Assembly: GCA_036494465.1 (NCBI GenBank) | Contig: DASXOJ010000071.1 | Coordinates: 62,001 to 126,000, forward strand | Source: CAJCJE01 sp036494465 | Lineage (GTDB): Bacteria; Actinomycetota; Actinomycetes; Mycobacteriales; Pseudonocardiaceae | Length of the DNA stretch: 64,000 nucleotides | Direction: 5' to 3' | Shown here: in pieces, positions 39,376 through 48,649 of the stretch | How the letters are laid out: the number at the start of each line of letters is the position of its first letter | How positions within the stretch are numbered: position 1 is the first letter of the stretch | Program-made: the position numbers and the translations under genes | The notes under the pieces: generated by a model | The model's input: the letters and a program-made list of their open reading frames with translations, nothing else | Databases searched by the model: none | Told to the model about the DNA's origin: nothing

Positions 39376-40071
39376 ATGGCGGATCGCACGCAGCTGCTTG
39401 TCGTCGAGGACGATCCGAGCATTCGTGAACTGCTCGCCACCAGCCTGCGCTTCGCCGGGTTCGACGTGGCGACGGCCGCGACCGGCACCGAGGCACTGCG
39501 CTCGGTCGAACGCAACTGCCCGGACCTGATGCTGCTCGACGTGATGCTGCCCGACCGCAACGGTTTCGACGTGCTGCGCTGGCTGCGCTCCGGCGGGCAG
39601 ACCGTGCCGGTGCTGTTCCTGACCGCGCGGGACGCGGCGGAGGACAAGATCGTCGGGTTGACCATCGGCGGCGACGACTACGTGACCAAGCCGTTCAGCC
39701 TGGAGGAGGTCATCGCCAGGGTGAACGCGGTGCTGCGACGGACCAAGGGCATTGCCGAACCGGCCGAGGCACCGCTGCGCTACGCCGACCTCGAATTGCA
39801 TGTGGACAGTCACGAGGTGCGGCGTGCGGACAAGCTGGTCCCGTTGTCCCCCACCGAGTTCAAGCTGTTGCACTACCTGATGCGCAACGCGGGCAGGGTG
39901 GTGTCCAAGGCGCAGATCCTGGATCAGGTGTGGCGCTACGACTTCAACGGCGAGGCCGGGGTCGTCGAGTCCTACATCTCCTACCTGCGGCGCAAGGTCG
40001 ACGTGGTGCAGCCGAGGTTGATCCACACCGTGCGGGGCGTCGGTTACGTGCTCCGCGTCGCACCCAACTGA
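39376..40071 (+). CDS. OmpR/PhoB-family response regulator
   Basis: 231 aa. Receiver with phosphoacceptor Asp55 in LMLLDVMLP, acidic pair VEDDPS, LTARD and Lys in YVTKPFS; winged-helix output with LSPTEFKLLHYLMRNAGRVV and ESYISYLRRKVD, ending IHTVRGVGYVLRV. ATG 39376 has GGAAGGAGC upstream. The kinase gene starts five bases after its stop. The signal is unknown; a peptide ABC operon follows the pair, so uptake of peptides or a cell-envelope signal are both possible. It is a different branch from RegX3 in this window. Confidence 0.92.
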   Translation: MADRTQLLVVEDDPSIRELLATSLRFAGFDVATAATGTEALRSVERNCPDLMLLDVMLPDRNGFDVLRWLRSGGQTVPVLFLTARDAAEDKIVGLTIGGDDYVTKPFSLEEVIARVNAVLRRTKGIAEPAEAPLRYADLELHVDSHEVRRADKLVPLSPTEFKLLHYLMRNAGRVVSKAQILDQVWRYDFNGEAGVVESYISYLRRKVDVVQPRLIHTVRGVGYVLRVAPN

Positions 40072-40076
40072 CGTCG

Positions 40077-41609
40077 ATGAGCCAGCAGAATCTGCCCGTG
40101 CACCCGGTAGGAGTGCCGGTGCCGCCGGGCGCCAGGCACGACCGGGGCTGGGCGTTGCGGGCCCCGTTGCGCGCGCTGCGCAGCGCGTTCGGCCGGCTGC
40201 CGCTGCGCGTGCATCTGGTCGTCGCGCTGGTGTTGTTGCTGGCGGCCGGTCTGTTCGGCACCTGGTACGCGGCGTCGGCGGAGTTGCAGTACTACCTGGT
40301 AGGGCAGGTCGACAAGCGGCTGGACCACGCCAGCCAGGTGTTCACGCACGTGCCGCTGAACCAGCTGCCGGACAACCGCAGGCTGCGTCAGATCGCGCCG
40401 GGCGGCGGTTACCTGGTCGAGGTGACCATCAACGGCCAGACCTCCACCTACAACGGATCCGGTATCCCGCAGGCGGATCTGCCGCAGACGCCGAGCGATC
40501 CGGTGTTCGGCAAGACGGTGAACGCGCCGTCGCGGAGCGGCGACGGGAGCCAGTGGCGGTTGCTGCCGTTGTCCTTCCCGCAGGAGAACGCGACGGTGGT
40601 GCTGGCCACGAACCTGGACGACGTGAACACCGCGATCGGCGACCTGACCGAACGCTTCCTGTGGATCGCGGTGGCAGGCGTGGTGCTGATCGGGCTGGTC
40701 GGCTATGCCCTGGTGCGCGGGAGTCTGCGGCCGTTGGAGGAGGTCGAGAGCACCGCCGAGGCGATCGCCGCCGGTGACCTGTCCCGCCGGGTGCCGGTAC
40801 GCAGGCCCCGCAGCGAGGTGGGGCGCCTGGCCAACGCGTTCAACGTGATGGTCGGCCGGATCGAGAACGCGTTCCGGGCCAGCGAACGCTCGGAGGCGTC
40901 CGCGCGCGGTTCGGAGGAGCGGATGCGGCAGTTCGTCGCGGACGCCAGCCACGAGCTGCGCACCCCGTTGACCTCGATTCGCGGCTACGCCGAGCTGTAC
41001 CGGCAGGGCGCGGTCGCCTCACCGGACGAGGTCGCGGGTGTGTTGCGCCGGATCGAGGACCAGGCGGCTCGGATGGGTCTGCTGGTCGACGACCTGCTGC
41101 TGCTCGCCAGGCTGGATCATGAGCGGCCCCTGGACCGCTCACCGGTGGATCTGGCGGTGCTCGCGGTGGACGCGGTGCACGACGCGCACGCGGTCGCGCC
41201 GGATCGCGCGGTGGGGCTGCGGCTGCCGCCGGCGCAGGCCGACGAGCCGGTGGCGATCCCGGTGCTGGGCGACGCGGCCCGGCTGCGGCAGGTGGTCGGC
41301 AACCTGGTGAACAACGCGATCACGCACACCCCGCCGGACACGCGGATCGAGGTGCGGCTGCGCACGGCCGAGGCCGAGGGCGTGCTGGAGGTCGCGGACG
41401 CGGGCCCCGGCCTGCCGCCGGAGCAGGCACAACGGGTGTTCGAGCGGTTCTACCGGGCCGATCCGTCCCGGGGTCGGGACAGCGGCGGGACCGGGCTGGG
41501 GCTGGCGATCGTGGCGGCGCTGGTCGCGGCGCACGGTGGCCGGGTCGAGGTGGACACCGCGGTCGGCGTTGGCACCACATTCCGGGTGATGCTCCCGCTC
41601 GCCAACTAA
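40077..41609 (+). CDS. Sensor histidine kinase with HAMP domain
   Basis: 510 aa. Transmembrane helix 1 (about 45-65), an extracytoplasmic sensor of about 130 residues (LQYYLVGQVDKRLDHASQVF onward), transmembrane helix 2 (about 197-217), HAMP (RGSLRPLEEVESTAEAIAAG), DHp with the phospho-His in FVADASHELRTPLTSIRGY, and HATPase (NLVNNAITHTPPDTR, DAGPGLPPEQAQRVFERFYR, GGTGLGLAIV). Topology is that of prototypical periplasm-sensing kinases. ATG 40077 follows the regulator stop by five bases. The AT-rich stretch after its stop contains a TGACCGGTCA palindrome. Confidence 0.92.
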   Translation: MSQQNLPVHPVGVPVPPGARHDRGWALRAPLRALRSAFGRLPLRVHLVVALVLLLAAGLFGTWYAASAELQYYLVGQVDKRLDHASQVFTHVPLNQLPDNRRLRQIAPGGGYLVEVTINGQTSTYNGSGIPQADLPQTPSDPVFGKTVNAPSRSGDGSQWRLLPLSFPQENATVVLATNLDDVNTAIGDLTERFLWIAVAGVVLIGLVGYALVRGSLRPLEEVESTAEAIAAGDLSRRVPVRRPRSEVGRLANAFNVMVGRIENAFRASERSEASARGSEERMRQFVADASHELRTPLTSIRGYAELYRQGAVASPDEVAGVLRRIEDQAARMGLLVDDLLLLARLDHERPLDRSPVDLAVLAVDAVHDAHAVAPDRAVGLRLPPAQADEPVAIPVLGDAARLRQVVGNLVNNAITHTPPDTRIEVRLRTAEAEGVLEVADAGPGLPPEQAQRVFERFYRADPSRGRDSGGTGLGLAIVAALVAAHGGRVEVDTAVGVGTTFRVMLPLAN

Positions 41610-41624
41610 CCGGACAAAAATATA

Positions 41625-41634
41625 TGACCGGTCA
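41625..41634. promoter_or_regulatory. Palindrome TGACCGGTCA upstream of the peptide ABC operon
   Basis: Perfect 10-bp palindrome in an AT-rich patch, 126 bases before the permease start and about 55 bases upstream of a TAGGGT -10 candidate (41690-41695). Candidate operator, regulator unknown. Confidence 0.45.
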
Positions 41635-41750
41635 ATTTCCAACATGCGGACACTCCTTTCGGAGGGAGCGCAACGGCTCGACCGCCCGTTAGGGTGCGGC
41701 CACCGGGAGCCACGCGGAACGGCTCCGATGGAGAGGGGGGCCTGCCGGCC

Positions 41751-42731
41751 GTGATCAGGTTCCTGCTGCGCAGGCTGGTCAACTACGTGGTCCTGTGTTT
41801 CCTGGCGGTCTTTTTCACCTATGTGCTCGCCTCGCTCACGTTCGACCCGATCAGCCTGCTCAAAGCGCACAAGCCGCCGCCCCCGGCCGCGACCATCGCC
41901 GACAAGGTCCACCAGTTGCACCTGGACCAGCCGATCCCGCAGCGGTTCTTGACTTGGTTCACCTCGGTGCTGCACGGCAACTTCGGCGACACCGTGTACG
42001 GCAGCGCGATCGCCCCGGACGTGTGGGAGCGCGCGGGGGTCAGTTTCCGGCTGTTCCTGTTCGGCACGATCTTCGCGGTCGTACTCGGCGTGCTGGTCGG
42101 TGTGTCCGGCGCGGTCCGCCAGTACCGGTTCAGCGACTACGCGAGCACCTTCCTGTCCTACATCCTGATCGCGATGCCGGTGTTCGTGCTGGGCACGCTG
42201 CTCAAGTACGGCGCGACGGAACTCAACTACGCGACCGGATCGAGCTTCCTGCTGTTCACCGGCGAGACGACGCCCGGCTTCACCGGCAGCTTCGGCGCCG
42301 AAATCTGGGACCGGTTCCGGCACCTGATCCTGCCCACCATCGCGATCGGCCTCGGCCCGGCCGGCGCCGCCTACTACAGCCGCTACCAGCGCAACGCCAT
42401 GCTCGACGTGCTCGGCGCGGACTTCCTGCGCACCGCGGCAGCGAAGGGCCTGCGCCGAGGGCGAGTGCTCTACCGGCACGGCCTGCGCGTCGCGCTGATC
42501 CCGATGGCGGCGCTGTTCACCTACGGTTTCGCCACGATGATCGTGGGCGGCCCGTTCACCGAGCGGATCTTCGGCTGGTACGGCATGGGCGACTGGCTGA
42601 TCATCGGCATCCAGACCGAGGACACCAACCTCACCGCGACGGTCACCCTGTTCGTCGCGGTCTGCGTGCTGGTCTCCGGTCTGCTCGCCGACCTCGCCTA
42701 TGCCGCGCTCGACCCGAGAATCCGGATCTGA
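41751..42731 (+). CDS. Peptide ABC transporter permease (DppB-type)
   Basis: 326 aa. Six hydrophobic segments; the N-terminal VIRFLLRRLVNYVVLCFLAV and the long loop with the conserved TWFTSVLHGNFGDTV stretch identify the DppB/OppB subfamily. The EAA cytoplasmic loop is visible as DFLRTAAAKGLRRGRVLYRH. GTG 41751 follows a GAGAGGGGGG purine run. With the second permease, the fused ATPase and the binding lipoprotein it forms one oligopeptide importer. Substrate unknown: di- or oligopeptides, nickel or another ligand of the DppA class. Confidence 0.93.
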   Translation: MIRFLLRRLVNYVVLCFLAVFFTYVLASLTFDPISLLKAHKPPPPAATIADKVHQLHLDQPIPQRFLTWFTSVLHGNFGDTVYGSAIAPDVWERAGVSFRLFLFGTIFAVVLGVLVGVSGAVRQYRFSDYASTFLSYILIAMPVFVLGTLLKYGATELNYATGSSFLLFTGETTPGFTGSFGAEIWDRFRHLILPTIAIGLGPAGAAYYSRYQRNAMLDVLGADFLRTAAAKGLRRGRVLYRHGLRVALIPMAALFTYGFATMIVGGPFTERIFGWYGMGDWLIIGIQTEDTNLTATVTLFVAVCVLVSGLLADLAYAALDPRIRI

Positions 42732-42746
42732 GGGGGCGAGCGAGAA

Positions 42747-43733
42747 GTGGCGATGATCCTGGACGAGGACGCGGCGGCGCACCCGCCGACCGACGACCGG
42801 GGCCCCAGCGCTCCCAGCGCGTCCCGGGGCGCGCTGGTGTGGCGGCGGTTGCGGCGCAACAAGATGGCCATCGCGGGTGCGGTGATCATCGTGCTGCTGT
42901 TCGTGGCCGCGTTCACCTACACCTGGTACTGGCCGTGGAGCTACACCCAGCCGGACCTGACCGCGTTCCTGACCGCGCCCAGCGGAACGCACGTCTTCGG
43001 CACCGACAACGACGGCTTCGACCTGTTCGCAGAGACCATGCGCGGCCTGCAGAAGTCGCTGATCATCGGCCTGCTGGTGGCGGTGCTCTCGACCGGCGTT
43101 TCCGCGCTGGTCGGCTCGGTCGCGGGTTATTTCCGCGGCTGGGCGGACTGGCTGATCACCGCCATCGTCGACCTGCTGCTGACCCTGCCCGGCTTCCTCA
43201 TTCTGGCCGTGCTCAGCCCGACCTTCAGGGGCAAGACCTGGCTGTTGTTCGTGCTGCTGATCGCCGCGTTCAACTGGATGATCACCGCGCGGATCGTGCG
43301 CGGCATGACGCTGGCGCTCAAGGAACAGGAGTTCGTGCGCGCCGCGCGGCTGATGGGCCTGCCGTCGTGGCGGGTGATCAGCAGGCACATCCTGCCGCAG
43401 ATCACGTCGCTGCTGATCGTGGACGCGACCGTGAACGTGGGTGGCGCGATCCTCACCGAAACCTCGTTGAGCTACTTCGGGTTCGGCATCCAGCCGCCGG
43501 ACATCTCGCTGGGCACGCTGATCGCCAACGGCACCTCCTCGGCACTGACCTTCCCCTGGCTGTTCTTCATCCCGGCCGGATTCCTGGTGGTCACGGTGCT
43601 CGCGGTGAACATGGTCGGCGACGGGGTGCGGGACGCGTTCGACCCGAGTTCGACGCGCGGCGCGCGGCGCGCCGACCGGCGAGAACTGCGCGCGGAACGT
43701 CGGGCGGCGCGGGCAGCGGGACGGGACTCATGA
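42747..43733 (+). CDS. Peptide ABC transporter permease (DppC-type)
   Basis: 328 aa. Long variable N-terminus, then WRRLRRNKMAIAGAVIIVLL and the DppC signature VFGTDNDGFDLFAETMRGLQ, five or six membrane helices, and the EAA loop EQEFVRAARLMGLPSWRVIS. GTG 42747 is 15 bases after the DppB-type stop. The stop overlaps the ATPase start (ATGA), so the operon is coupled. The C-terminal tail is Arg-rich (ARRADRRELRAERRAARAAG), longer than usual. Confidence 0.93.
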   Translation: MAMILDEDAAAHPPTDDRGPSAPSASRGALVWRRLRRNKMAIAGAVIIVLLFVAAFTYTWYWPWSYTQPDLTAFLTAPSGTHVFGTDNDGFDLFAETMRGLQKSLIIGLLVAVLSTGVSALVGSVAGYFRGWADWLITAIVDLLLTLPGFLILAVLSPTFRGKTWLLFVLLIAAFNWMITARIVRGMTLALKEQEFVRAARLMGLPSWRVISRHILPQITSLLIVDATVNVGGAILTETSLSYFGFGIQPPDISLGTLIANGTSSALTFPWLFFIPAGFLVVTVLAVNMVGDGVRDAFDPSSTRGARRADRRELRAERRAARAAGRDS

Positions 43734-45808
43734 GCGAATCGGCACTCCTGACCGTCGACAACCTGGACGTCAGCTTCCCCAGCGAGGCGGGCCGGGTGCG
43801 CGCGGTGCGCGGCGTGAGCTGGCAGCTCAACCAGGGTGAGGTGCTCGGCATCGTCGGCGAGTCCGGCTCGGGCAAATCGGTGTCGTCGCTGGCGATCATG
43901 GGCCTGTTGCCGGAACGGGCCCGGGTGTCCGGGTCGATCCGGTTGCGTGACCGCGAGCTGATCGGCCTGTCCGACAAGGAGTTCTCCGCGATCCGGGGCA
44001 GCCGGATCGCGATGGTCTTCCAGGATCCGATGTCCGCGCTGACCCCGGTCTACCCAGTCGGTGAGCAGATCGCGGAGGCGCTGCGCGCGCACGACCGCAC
44101 CCGGTCGCGGGAATCGGCGCGCAACCGCGCGGTCGAACTGCTGGACCTGGTCGGCATTCCGAACGCGGCGAACGCGGCCAAGGCGTTCCCGCACGAGTTC
44201 TCCGGCGGCATGCGGCAACGGGTGGTGATCGCCATCGCGATCGCCAACGATCCGGACCTGATCATCGCCGACGAGCCGACCACCGCGCTGGACGTGACGG
44301 TGCAGGCGCAGGTGCTCGACGTGCTGACGACAGCCAGGGAGGTGACCGGCGCCGGGATCATTCTGATCACGCACGACCTCGGTGTGGTCGCGGGTTTCGC
44401 GGACCGGTTGATGGTGATGTACGCGGGGCGAACAGTCGAGACCGGTTCGGTGCACGAGGTCTACGAAACGCCGAGGATGCCGTACACGCTCGGGCTGCTC
44501 GGTTCGGTGCCGCGCCTCGACGACGACGCGCACCGGCCGCTGGTGCCGATCGCCGGTCGCCCACCGTCGCTTGTGGACCTTCCGGCCGGCTGCCCGTTCG
44601 CGCCGCGCTGCCCGTTGGCGATCGATGCCTGTCTTACCGAGGAACCGCCGCTGATCGGTGCCGATCGGGCGGTGGCGTGCATCCGCACGGACGATGTCGC
44701 GACCGCGCAGCAGGAAACCGAGGACGTCGCGGAACTGGCCACCCGGATCTACGCGGACCAGACTCCATTGAGCGTGCGCAGCGAGCCCAAACCCCGCGAC
44801 GAGCGGGAGCTGGTGCTGGACGTGCGTGGGCTCGCGAAGTACTTCCCGATCACCAAGGGCGTGTTCCGGCGCCAGATCGGCGAGGTGCGCGCTGTGGACG
44901 GGGTCGACCTGGACATCGCGGCGGGCGAGACGCTGGGCCTGGTCGGCGAGTCCGGTTGCGGCAAGACCACGACGTTGTTGCAGGTGCTGGAACTGGCCAA
45001 GCCGGAACGCGGGTCCATCTCGCTGTTCGGTGAGGACGTCGCCGAACTGGACCGTGCCGGTCGCAAACGCTTGCGGCGCAACGTTCAGGTGGTCTTCCAG
45101 GACCCGATCGCCTCGCTCGACCCACGGATGCCGATCAACGACATCATCGCCGAACCGCTGCGCCTCTACGACCTGCCCGCCGCCCAGGTGCGCGCCAGGG
45201 TCGCGGAACTGCTCGAACTCGTCGGCATGAGCCCCGAACACGCGGCCCGCTACCCGGCCGAGTTCTCCGGCGGACAACGGCAGCGGGTCAGCATCGCGCG
45301 GGCGCTCGCCCTGGAACCCAAACTCGTCGTGCTCGACGAACCGGTGTCCGCACTGGACGTGTCCGTGCAGGCGGGCGTGCTGAACCTGCTCGCCGAACTG
45401 CGCGAGCGGCTCGGCCTGTCCTACCTGTTCGTCTCGCACGACCTGGCCGTCATCCGGCACGTCGCCGACCGCATCGCCGTGATGTACCTGGGCCGCATCG
45501 TCGAGATCGGCGCCGCGAGCGAACTGCTCGACCGCGCCGCGCACCCGTACACGCAGGCACTGCTGTCCGCGGTGCCGATCCCGGACCCGTCGGCCGAACG
45601 GTCCAGGGACCGGATCGTGCTGGTCGGCGACCGGCCCGACCCGGCCCGGCCACCGTCAGGCTGCCGGTTCCGCACCCGCTGCTTCACCTACGCGGCGCTG
45701 CCCGAACCAGACCGGGCGCGATGTGCCGATGTCGTACCCGAATTGCGCGAACAGGGCACAGCTCACCAGGTGGCCTGCCACTATCCCAAGGTGCGTGGGG
45801 TGATCTGA
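43730..45808 (+). CDS. Fused DppD-DppF peptide ABC ATPase
   Basis: 692 aa, two complete ABC ATPases in one chain, which separate dppD and dppF encode elsewhere. Half 1: Walker A GESGSGKS (43-50), Q-loop VFQDPMSAL, signature FSGGMRQRV, Walker B LIIADEPT, H-loop ITHD, then the Cys-rich oligopeptide tail CPFAPRCPLAIDAC. Half 2: Walker A GESGCGKT, VFQDPIASLDPRM, FSGGQRQRV, VLDEPVSALD, VSHD, and a second tail CRFRTRC. The Cys tails resemble Fe-S or metal sites known in some OppD/DppD proteins. ATG 43730 overlaps the upstream stop. Both halves look competent. Confidence 0.95.
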   Translation: MSESALLTVDNLDVSFPSEAGRVRAVRGVSWQLNQGEVLGIVGESGSGKSVSSLAIMGLLPERARVSGSIRLRDRELIGLSDKEFSAIRGSRIAMVFQDPMSALTPVYPVGEQIAEALRAHDRTRSRESARNRAVELLDLVGIPNAANAAKAFPHEFSGGMRQRVVIAIAIANDPDLIIADEPTTALDVTVQAQVLDVLTTAREVTGAGIILITHDLGVVAGFADRLMVMYAGRTVETGSVHEVYETPRMPYTLGLLGSVPRLDDDAHRPLVPIAGRPPSLVDLPAGCPFAPRCPLAIDACLTEEPPLIGADRAVACIRTDDVATAQQETEDVAELATRIYADQTPLSVRSEPKPRDERELVLDVRGLAKYFPITKGVFRRQIGEVRAVDGVDLDIAAGETLGLVGESGCGKTTTLLQVLELAKPERGSISLFGEDVAELDRAGRKRLRRNVQVVFQDPIASLDPRMPINDIIAEPLRLYDLPAAQVRARVAELLELVGMSPEHAARYPAEFSGGQRQRVSIARALALEPKLVVLDEPVSALDVSVQAGVLNLLAELRERLGLSYLFVSHDLAVIRHVADRIAVMYLGRIVEIGAASELLDRAAHPYTQALLSAVPIPDPSAERSRDRIVLVGDRPDPARPPSGCRFRTRCFTYAALPEPDRARCADVVPELREQGTAHQVACHYPKVRGVI

Positions 45809-45838
45809 GTGGTCTTTCTCAAGAGGGAGGAGCCCAAC

Positions 45839-47548
45839 GTGGGCGGGAGAAAATTCGGCGGCGCCGCGATCGTGAGCGGTGCGCTCGCGGTCGCGCTGAT
45901 CGTGGCCGGTTGCGGCAGCGGGAGCGGGTCCGCTCCGCTGCACAACAGCAACCAGTTGGCACACAAGCAGGAGGACATCAACCCCGCGTCCACGGCGGGA
46001 CTGGTGGACGGCAACTTCGTCTGGCCCCTTGACCACTGGGAGCCGAACTGGAACGCCAACGAGGTGGACGGCACCAACGAGGACGAGCCCGATCTCTTCA
46101 TGTCCTACCTGCCGACCTTCTTCACCATCCAGCCGGACACCAGCGCGACCGTCAACCACGACTACCTGGACTCGGCCGTGGTCACCTCGACCAACCCGCA
46201 GGTGATCACCTACAACATCAACCCGAAGGCCAAGTGGTCCAACGGTGATCCGCTGAGCTGGTCGGACGTCAAGGCCCAGGTGGATGCGCTCGACGGCAGC
46301 AACCCGGCCTTCCAGGTCCAGTCCAGCACCGGATACTCCGACATCGCCTCGGTCACCGAAGGCAGCAGCCCAACCCAGGCGGTCGTCACCTTCAGGCAGC
46401 CTTTCGCCGAGTGGCAGTACCTGTTCAGCCGGTACTCGCCGCTGTACCCGCCCTCGGTCAACGCGACCCCGGACGCGTTCAACAACTCGCTGCTCAACGG
46501 CCCGTCCACGATCAGCGCCGGTCCGTTCATCGTGAGCACGGTCGACAAGGACAAGGGCACTGTCGTGGTCACCCGCAACCCGGGCTGGTGGGGCGCGAAG
46601 CCGGTGCTGTCCAAGATCGTCTACCAGGTGGTGCCCCGGCAGAACCGGGCCGACGCGCTGGCCAACGGCGAGATCACCCAGACCCCGCTGTTCGCCGACC
46701 CCGACCTGTACAAGCGGGCGCAGACCATGCCGAACGTGGCGATCCGAGAGTCGATCGCGGCCAACTTCAACGACTACTGCCTCAACGGCCGGTCGGGTTC
46801 GGTGCTGTCGGACCAGAAGGTGCGCACCGCGGTCGTCACCGGCATCAACGGCGACGAGTTCACCAAGGCCGTCATCGGCACCATCGAGCCCAACCCGGTC
46901 CCGGTCGGCAACCACATCTACCTGCCGGGCACCAAGTACTACCAGGACCACGGCGCCGCGACCGCGTACAACCTGCCCAAGGCCAAGAGCGAACTCGACG
47001 CGGACGGCTGGACATTGGCGCAGGGCAAGCAGTACCGCACCAAGAACGGCCAGGAACTCGATGTGTCCCTTTTGGACACCTCGGACGACACCGACCCGAC
47101 CGACGCCGAGAGCAACAAGCTGATGATCAGCCAGTTCGCCCAGATCGGTATCAAGGCCACGCTGAACACGATTCCCACCGCGCAGTACCAGACCCAGGTC
47201 GACCAGGGTCGCTGGGACATCAGCGGCTGCGGCTGGCTGTCCTCGGCGTTCCCGCTCAGCACCATGGAGCCGACCTACTACCTGGACCCGAACAGCATGA
47301 ACCAGAACTTCGGCGGGATCGGTAGCCAGCAGATCAACAACCTGTTCAACCAGGCCAACCAGACGCTGGACCCGGACAAGCGGGCCGTCCTCGGCAACCA
47401 GATCGACCAGGACATCTGGAACCTCGGGCAGGACATCGTCACGTTCCAGTCGCCAGGTGTGCGGCTGGTGAACAAGAACGTCGCCAACTTCGGCGCGTTC
47501 GGCTTCGCCGACATCGACTACACCAAGATCGGCTTCATCAAAAAGTGA
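45839..47548 (+). CDS. Peptide-binding lipoprotein of the ABC importer (SBP_bac_5)
   Basis: 569 aa. Lipoprotein signal with lipobox VAGC (lipidated Cys25 from the chosen start) followed by a Gly/Ser linker; the mature part has the DppA/OppA cleft pattern, for example FTIQPDTSATVN, WSNGDPLSWSDVKAQVDAL, VTFRQPFAEWQYLF, GPFIVSTVDKDKGTVVVTRN and YLDPNSMNQNFGG. GTG 45839 has GGAGGAG six bases upstream and gives a compact signal; GTG 45809 abuts the ATPase stop and would add ten residues. Last transport gene of the operon; the next gene overlaps its stop. Confidence 0.93.
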   Translation: MGGRKFGGAAIVSGALAVALIVAGCGSGSGSAPLHNSNQLAHKQEDINPASTAGLVDGNFVWPLDHWEPNWNANEVDGTNEDEPDLFMSYLPTFFTIQPDTSATVNHDYLDSAVVTSTNPQVITYNINPKAKWSNGDPLSWSDVKAQVDALDGSNPAFQVQSSTGYSDIASVTEGSSPTQAVVTFRQPFAEWQYLFSRYSPLYPPSVNATPDAFNNSLLNGPSTISAGPFIVSTVDKDKGTVVVTRNPGWWGAKPVLSKIVYQVVPRQNRADALANGEITQTPLFADPDLYKRAQTMPNVAIRESIAANFNDYCLNGRSGSVLSDQKVRTAVVTGINGDEFTKAVIGTIEPNPVPVGNHIYLPGTKYYQDHGAATAYNLPKAKSELDADGWTLAQGKQYRTKNGQELDVSLLDTSDDTDPTDAESNKLMISQFAQIGIKATLNTIPTAQYQTQVDQGRWDISGCGWLSSAFPLSTMEPTYYLDPNSMNQNFGGIGSQQINNLFNQANQTLDPDKRAVLGNQIDQDIWNLGQDIVTFQSPGVRLVNKNVANFGAFGFADIDYTKIGFIKK

Positions 47549-48498
47549 GCACTGAGGCGACTTCGGCCGGGCGGCGCACCTCGGTGACCGCCCGGCGGAG
47601 GTTGCCTCGCGCGTTCTGGCACGCGTTGTGGACCAGCGTCGCGGTGCTGGTGGTGTGCGCCGTCATCGGCACCTGGTCCGCACTGTCCTATGTGGATGCC
47701 AATCGGCAGTTGGCTCGGTTGACCGGAAGAACGGTCGGCTTCGTCACCGGCGGATCCGGCACCACCGCCGACATCACCTGGCAGACTTTTCACGCTTCCG
47801 TTGCCATGGCGGGTAACGCGCCACCCATCGGCACCCGCACCCAGATCGCCTACGACCCGCGCAACCCAGCCGACGCGATCATCCCCGGCGCGCACCTGCT
47901 CGCCGACGCCGACCAGGGTCGCAGCGGCCTGGCCTTCGCCGCGCTCGTCGCCCTGCTGGTGCTCGCCGTCGACGCGATCTGGCTGCTCCGCCGACTCCGC
48001 CTGCGATCCGGCCAACCCATGACCGTGCGCCGAATCCGCGTGCAGCGGCGGTTGATGTCCCGCAGCTGGCTGGAAACCGAGCCGGCGGCCGGCACCCGGC
48101 AACGCTGGATCCCGGTCTACTGGGACCCGATCCTCGCCCAACTGCCCTCACCCGTCGAGGTGACCCTGCACGGCGACCCGCGCATCGACCGCCTCGTCAC
48201 CGTTGAAGCCAACGGCATCCTGCTCTACCCCGCCGGCCGCGTCACCGCCCGCGAACCCCTCGGCCGCCGCACCGACAGCCCCAGCCAGCCCGACCAGCAC
48301 GCCCTCGCCAAAGCCCGGACAGCAGGCGCACTGCGCCAACTCCGGGTAGACGCCGCCCTGATCGTCCCCGCCCCGCTGCTCGGCCTGGTCTGGGCCTATC
48401 TCGACCAGGGCGGCGTGCCCAGCTGGTGCGGCGCCACCGCCCTCTGCGCCACACTCGCCATCTGGCTCGCGGCCATCCGTGGCTCCGACCCCACCTGA
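47545..48498 (+). CDS. Membrane protein co-translated with the binding lipoprotein
   Basis: 317 aa, not recognised. Basic N-terminus, one hydrophobic helix (about 26-48), an exterior or soluble stretch of about 75 residues with GSGTTADITWQTFHASVAM, a second helix near 127-146 (AFAALVALLVLAVDAIWLL), a large basic soluble part, and two helices at the C-terminus (about 270-310). GTG 47545 overlaps the lipoprotein stop (GTGA). From operon position it may assist or regulate the importer. DUF3592-like features are suggestive but not convincing. Confidence 0.7.
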   Translation: MSTEATSAGRRTSVTARRRLPRAFWHALWTSVAVLVVCAVIGTWSALSYVDANRQLARLTGRTVGFVTGGSGTTADITWQTFHASVAMAGNAPPIGTRTQIAYDPRNPADAIIPGAHLLADADQGRSGLAFAALVALLVLAVDAIWLLRRLRLRSGQPMTVRRIRVQRRLMSRSWLETEPAAGTRQRWIPVYWDPILAQLPSPVEVTLHGDPRIDRLVTVEANGILLYPAGRVTAREPLGRRTDSPSQPDQHALAKARTAGALRQLRVDAALIVPAPLLGLVWAYLDQGGVPSWCGATALCATLAIWLAAIRGSDPT

Positions 48499-48649
48499 CC
48501 AGTGACTTGTCTCGTTTTGTCAGTCCGGTCCGTTACGTTGCGCTCATGATGGACTACCCCGCTCAGTTCGGCGACCGAGGCAGGGATTTGACGTGGTCAT
48601 TGCCAGTTTGAGCGCTGAGAATGTGGGTCGGGTCGGTTGCCGTGAACTC

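Noticed and set aside
41139..43388. A 749-codon open frame on the minus strand across the kinase and permeases
   Set aside because: Mirror of high-GC codon bias; the protein is His/Arg/Gln/Asp-rich without motifs, whereas the opposite strand carries complete known families.
41795..43729. Upstream extension of the fused ATPase frame to 1337 codons
   Set aside because: It overlaps both permease genes out of frame; the ATPase starts at the ATGA overlap at 43730.
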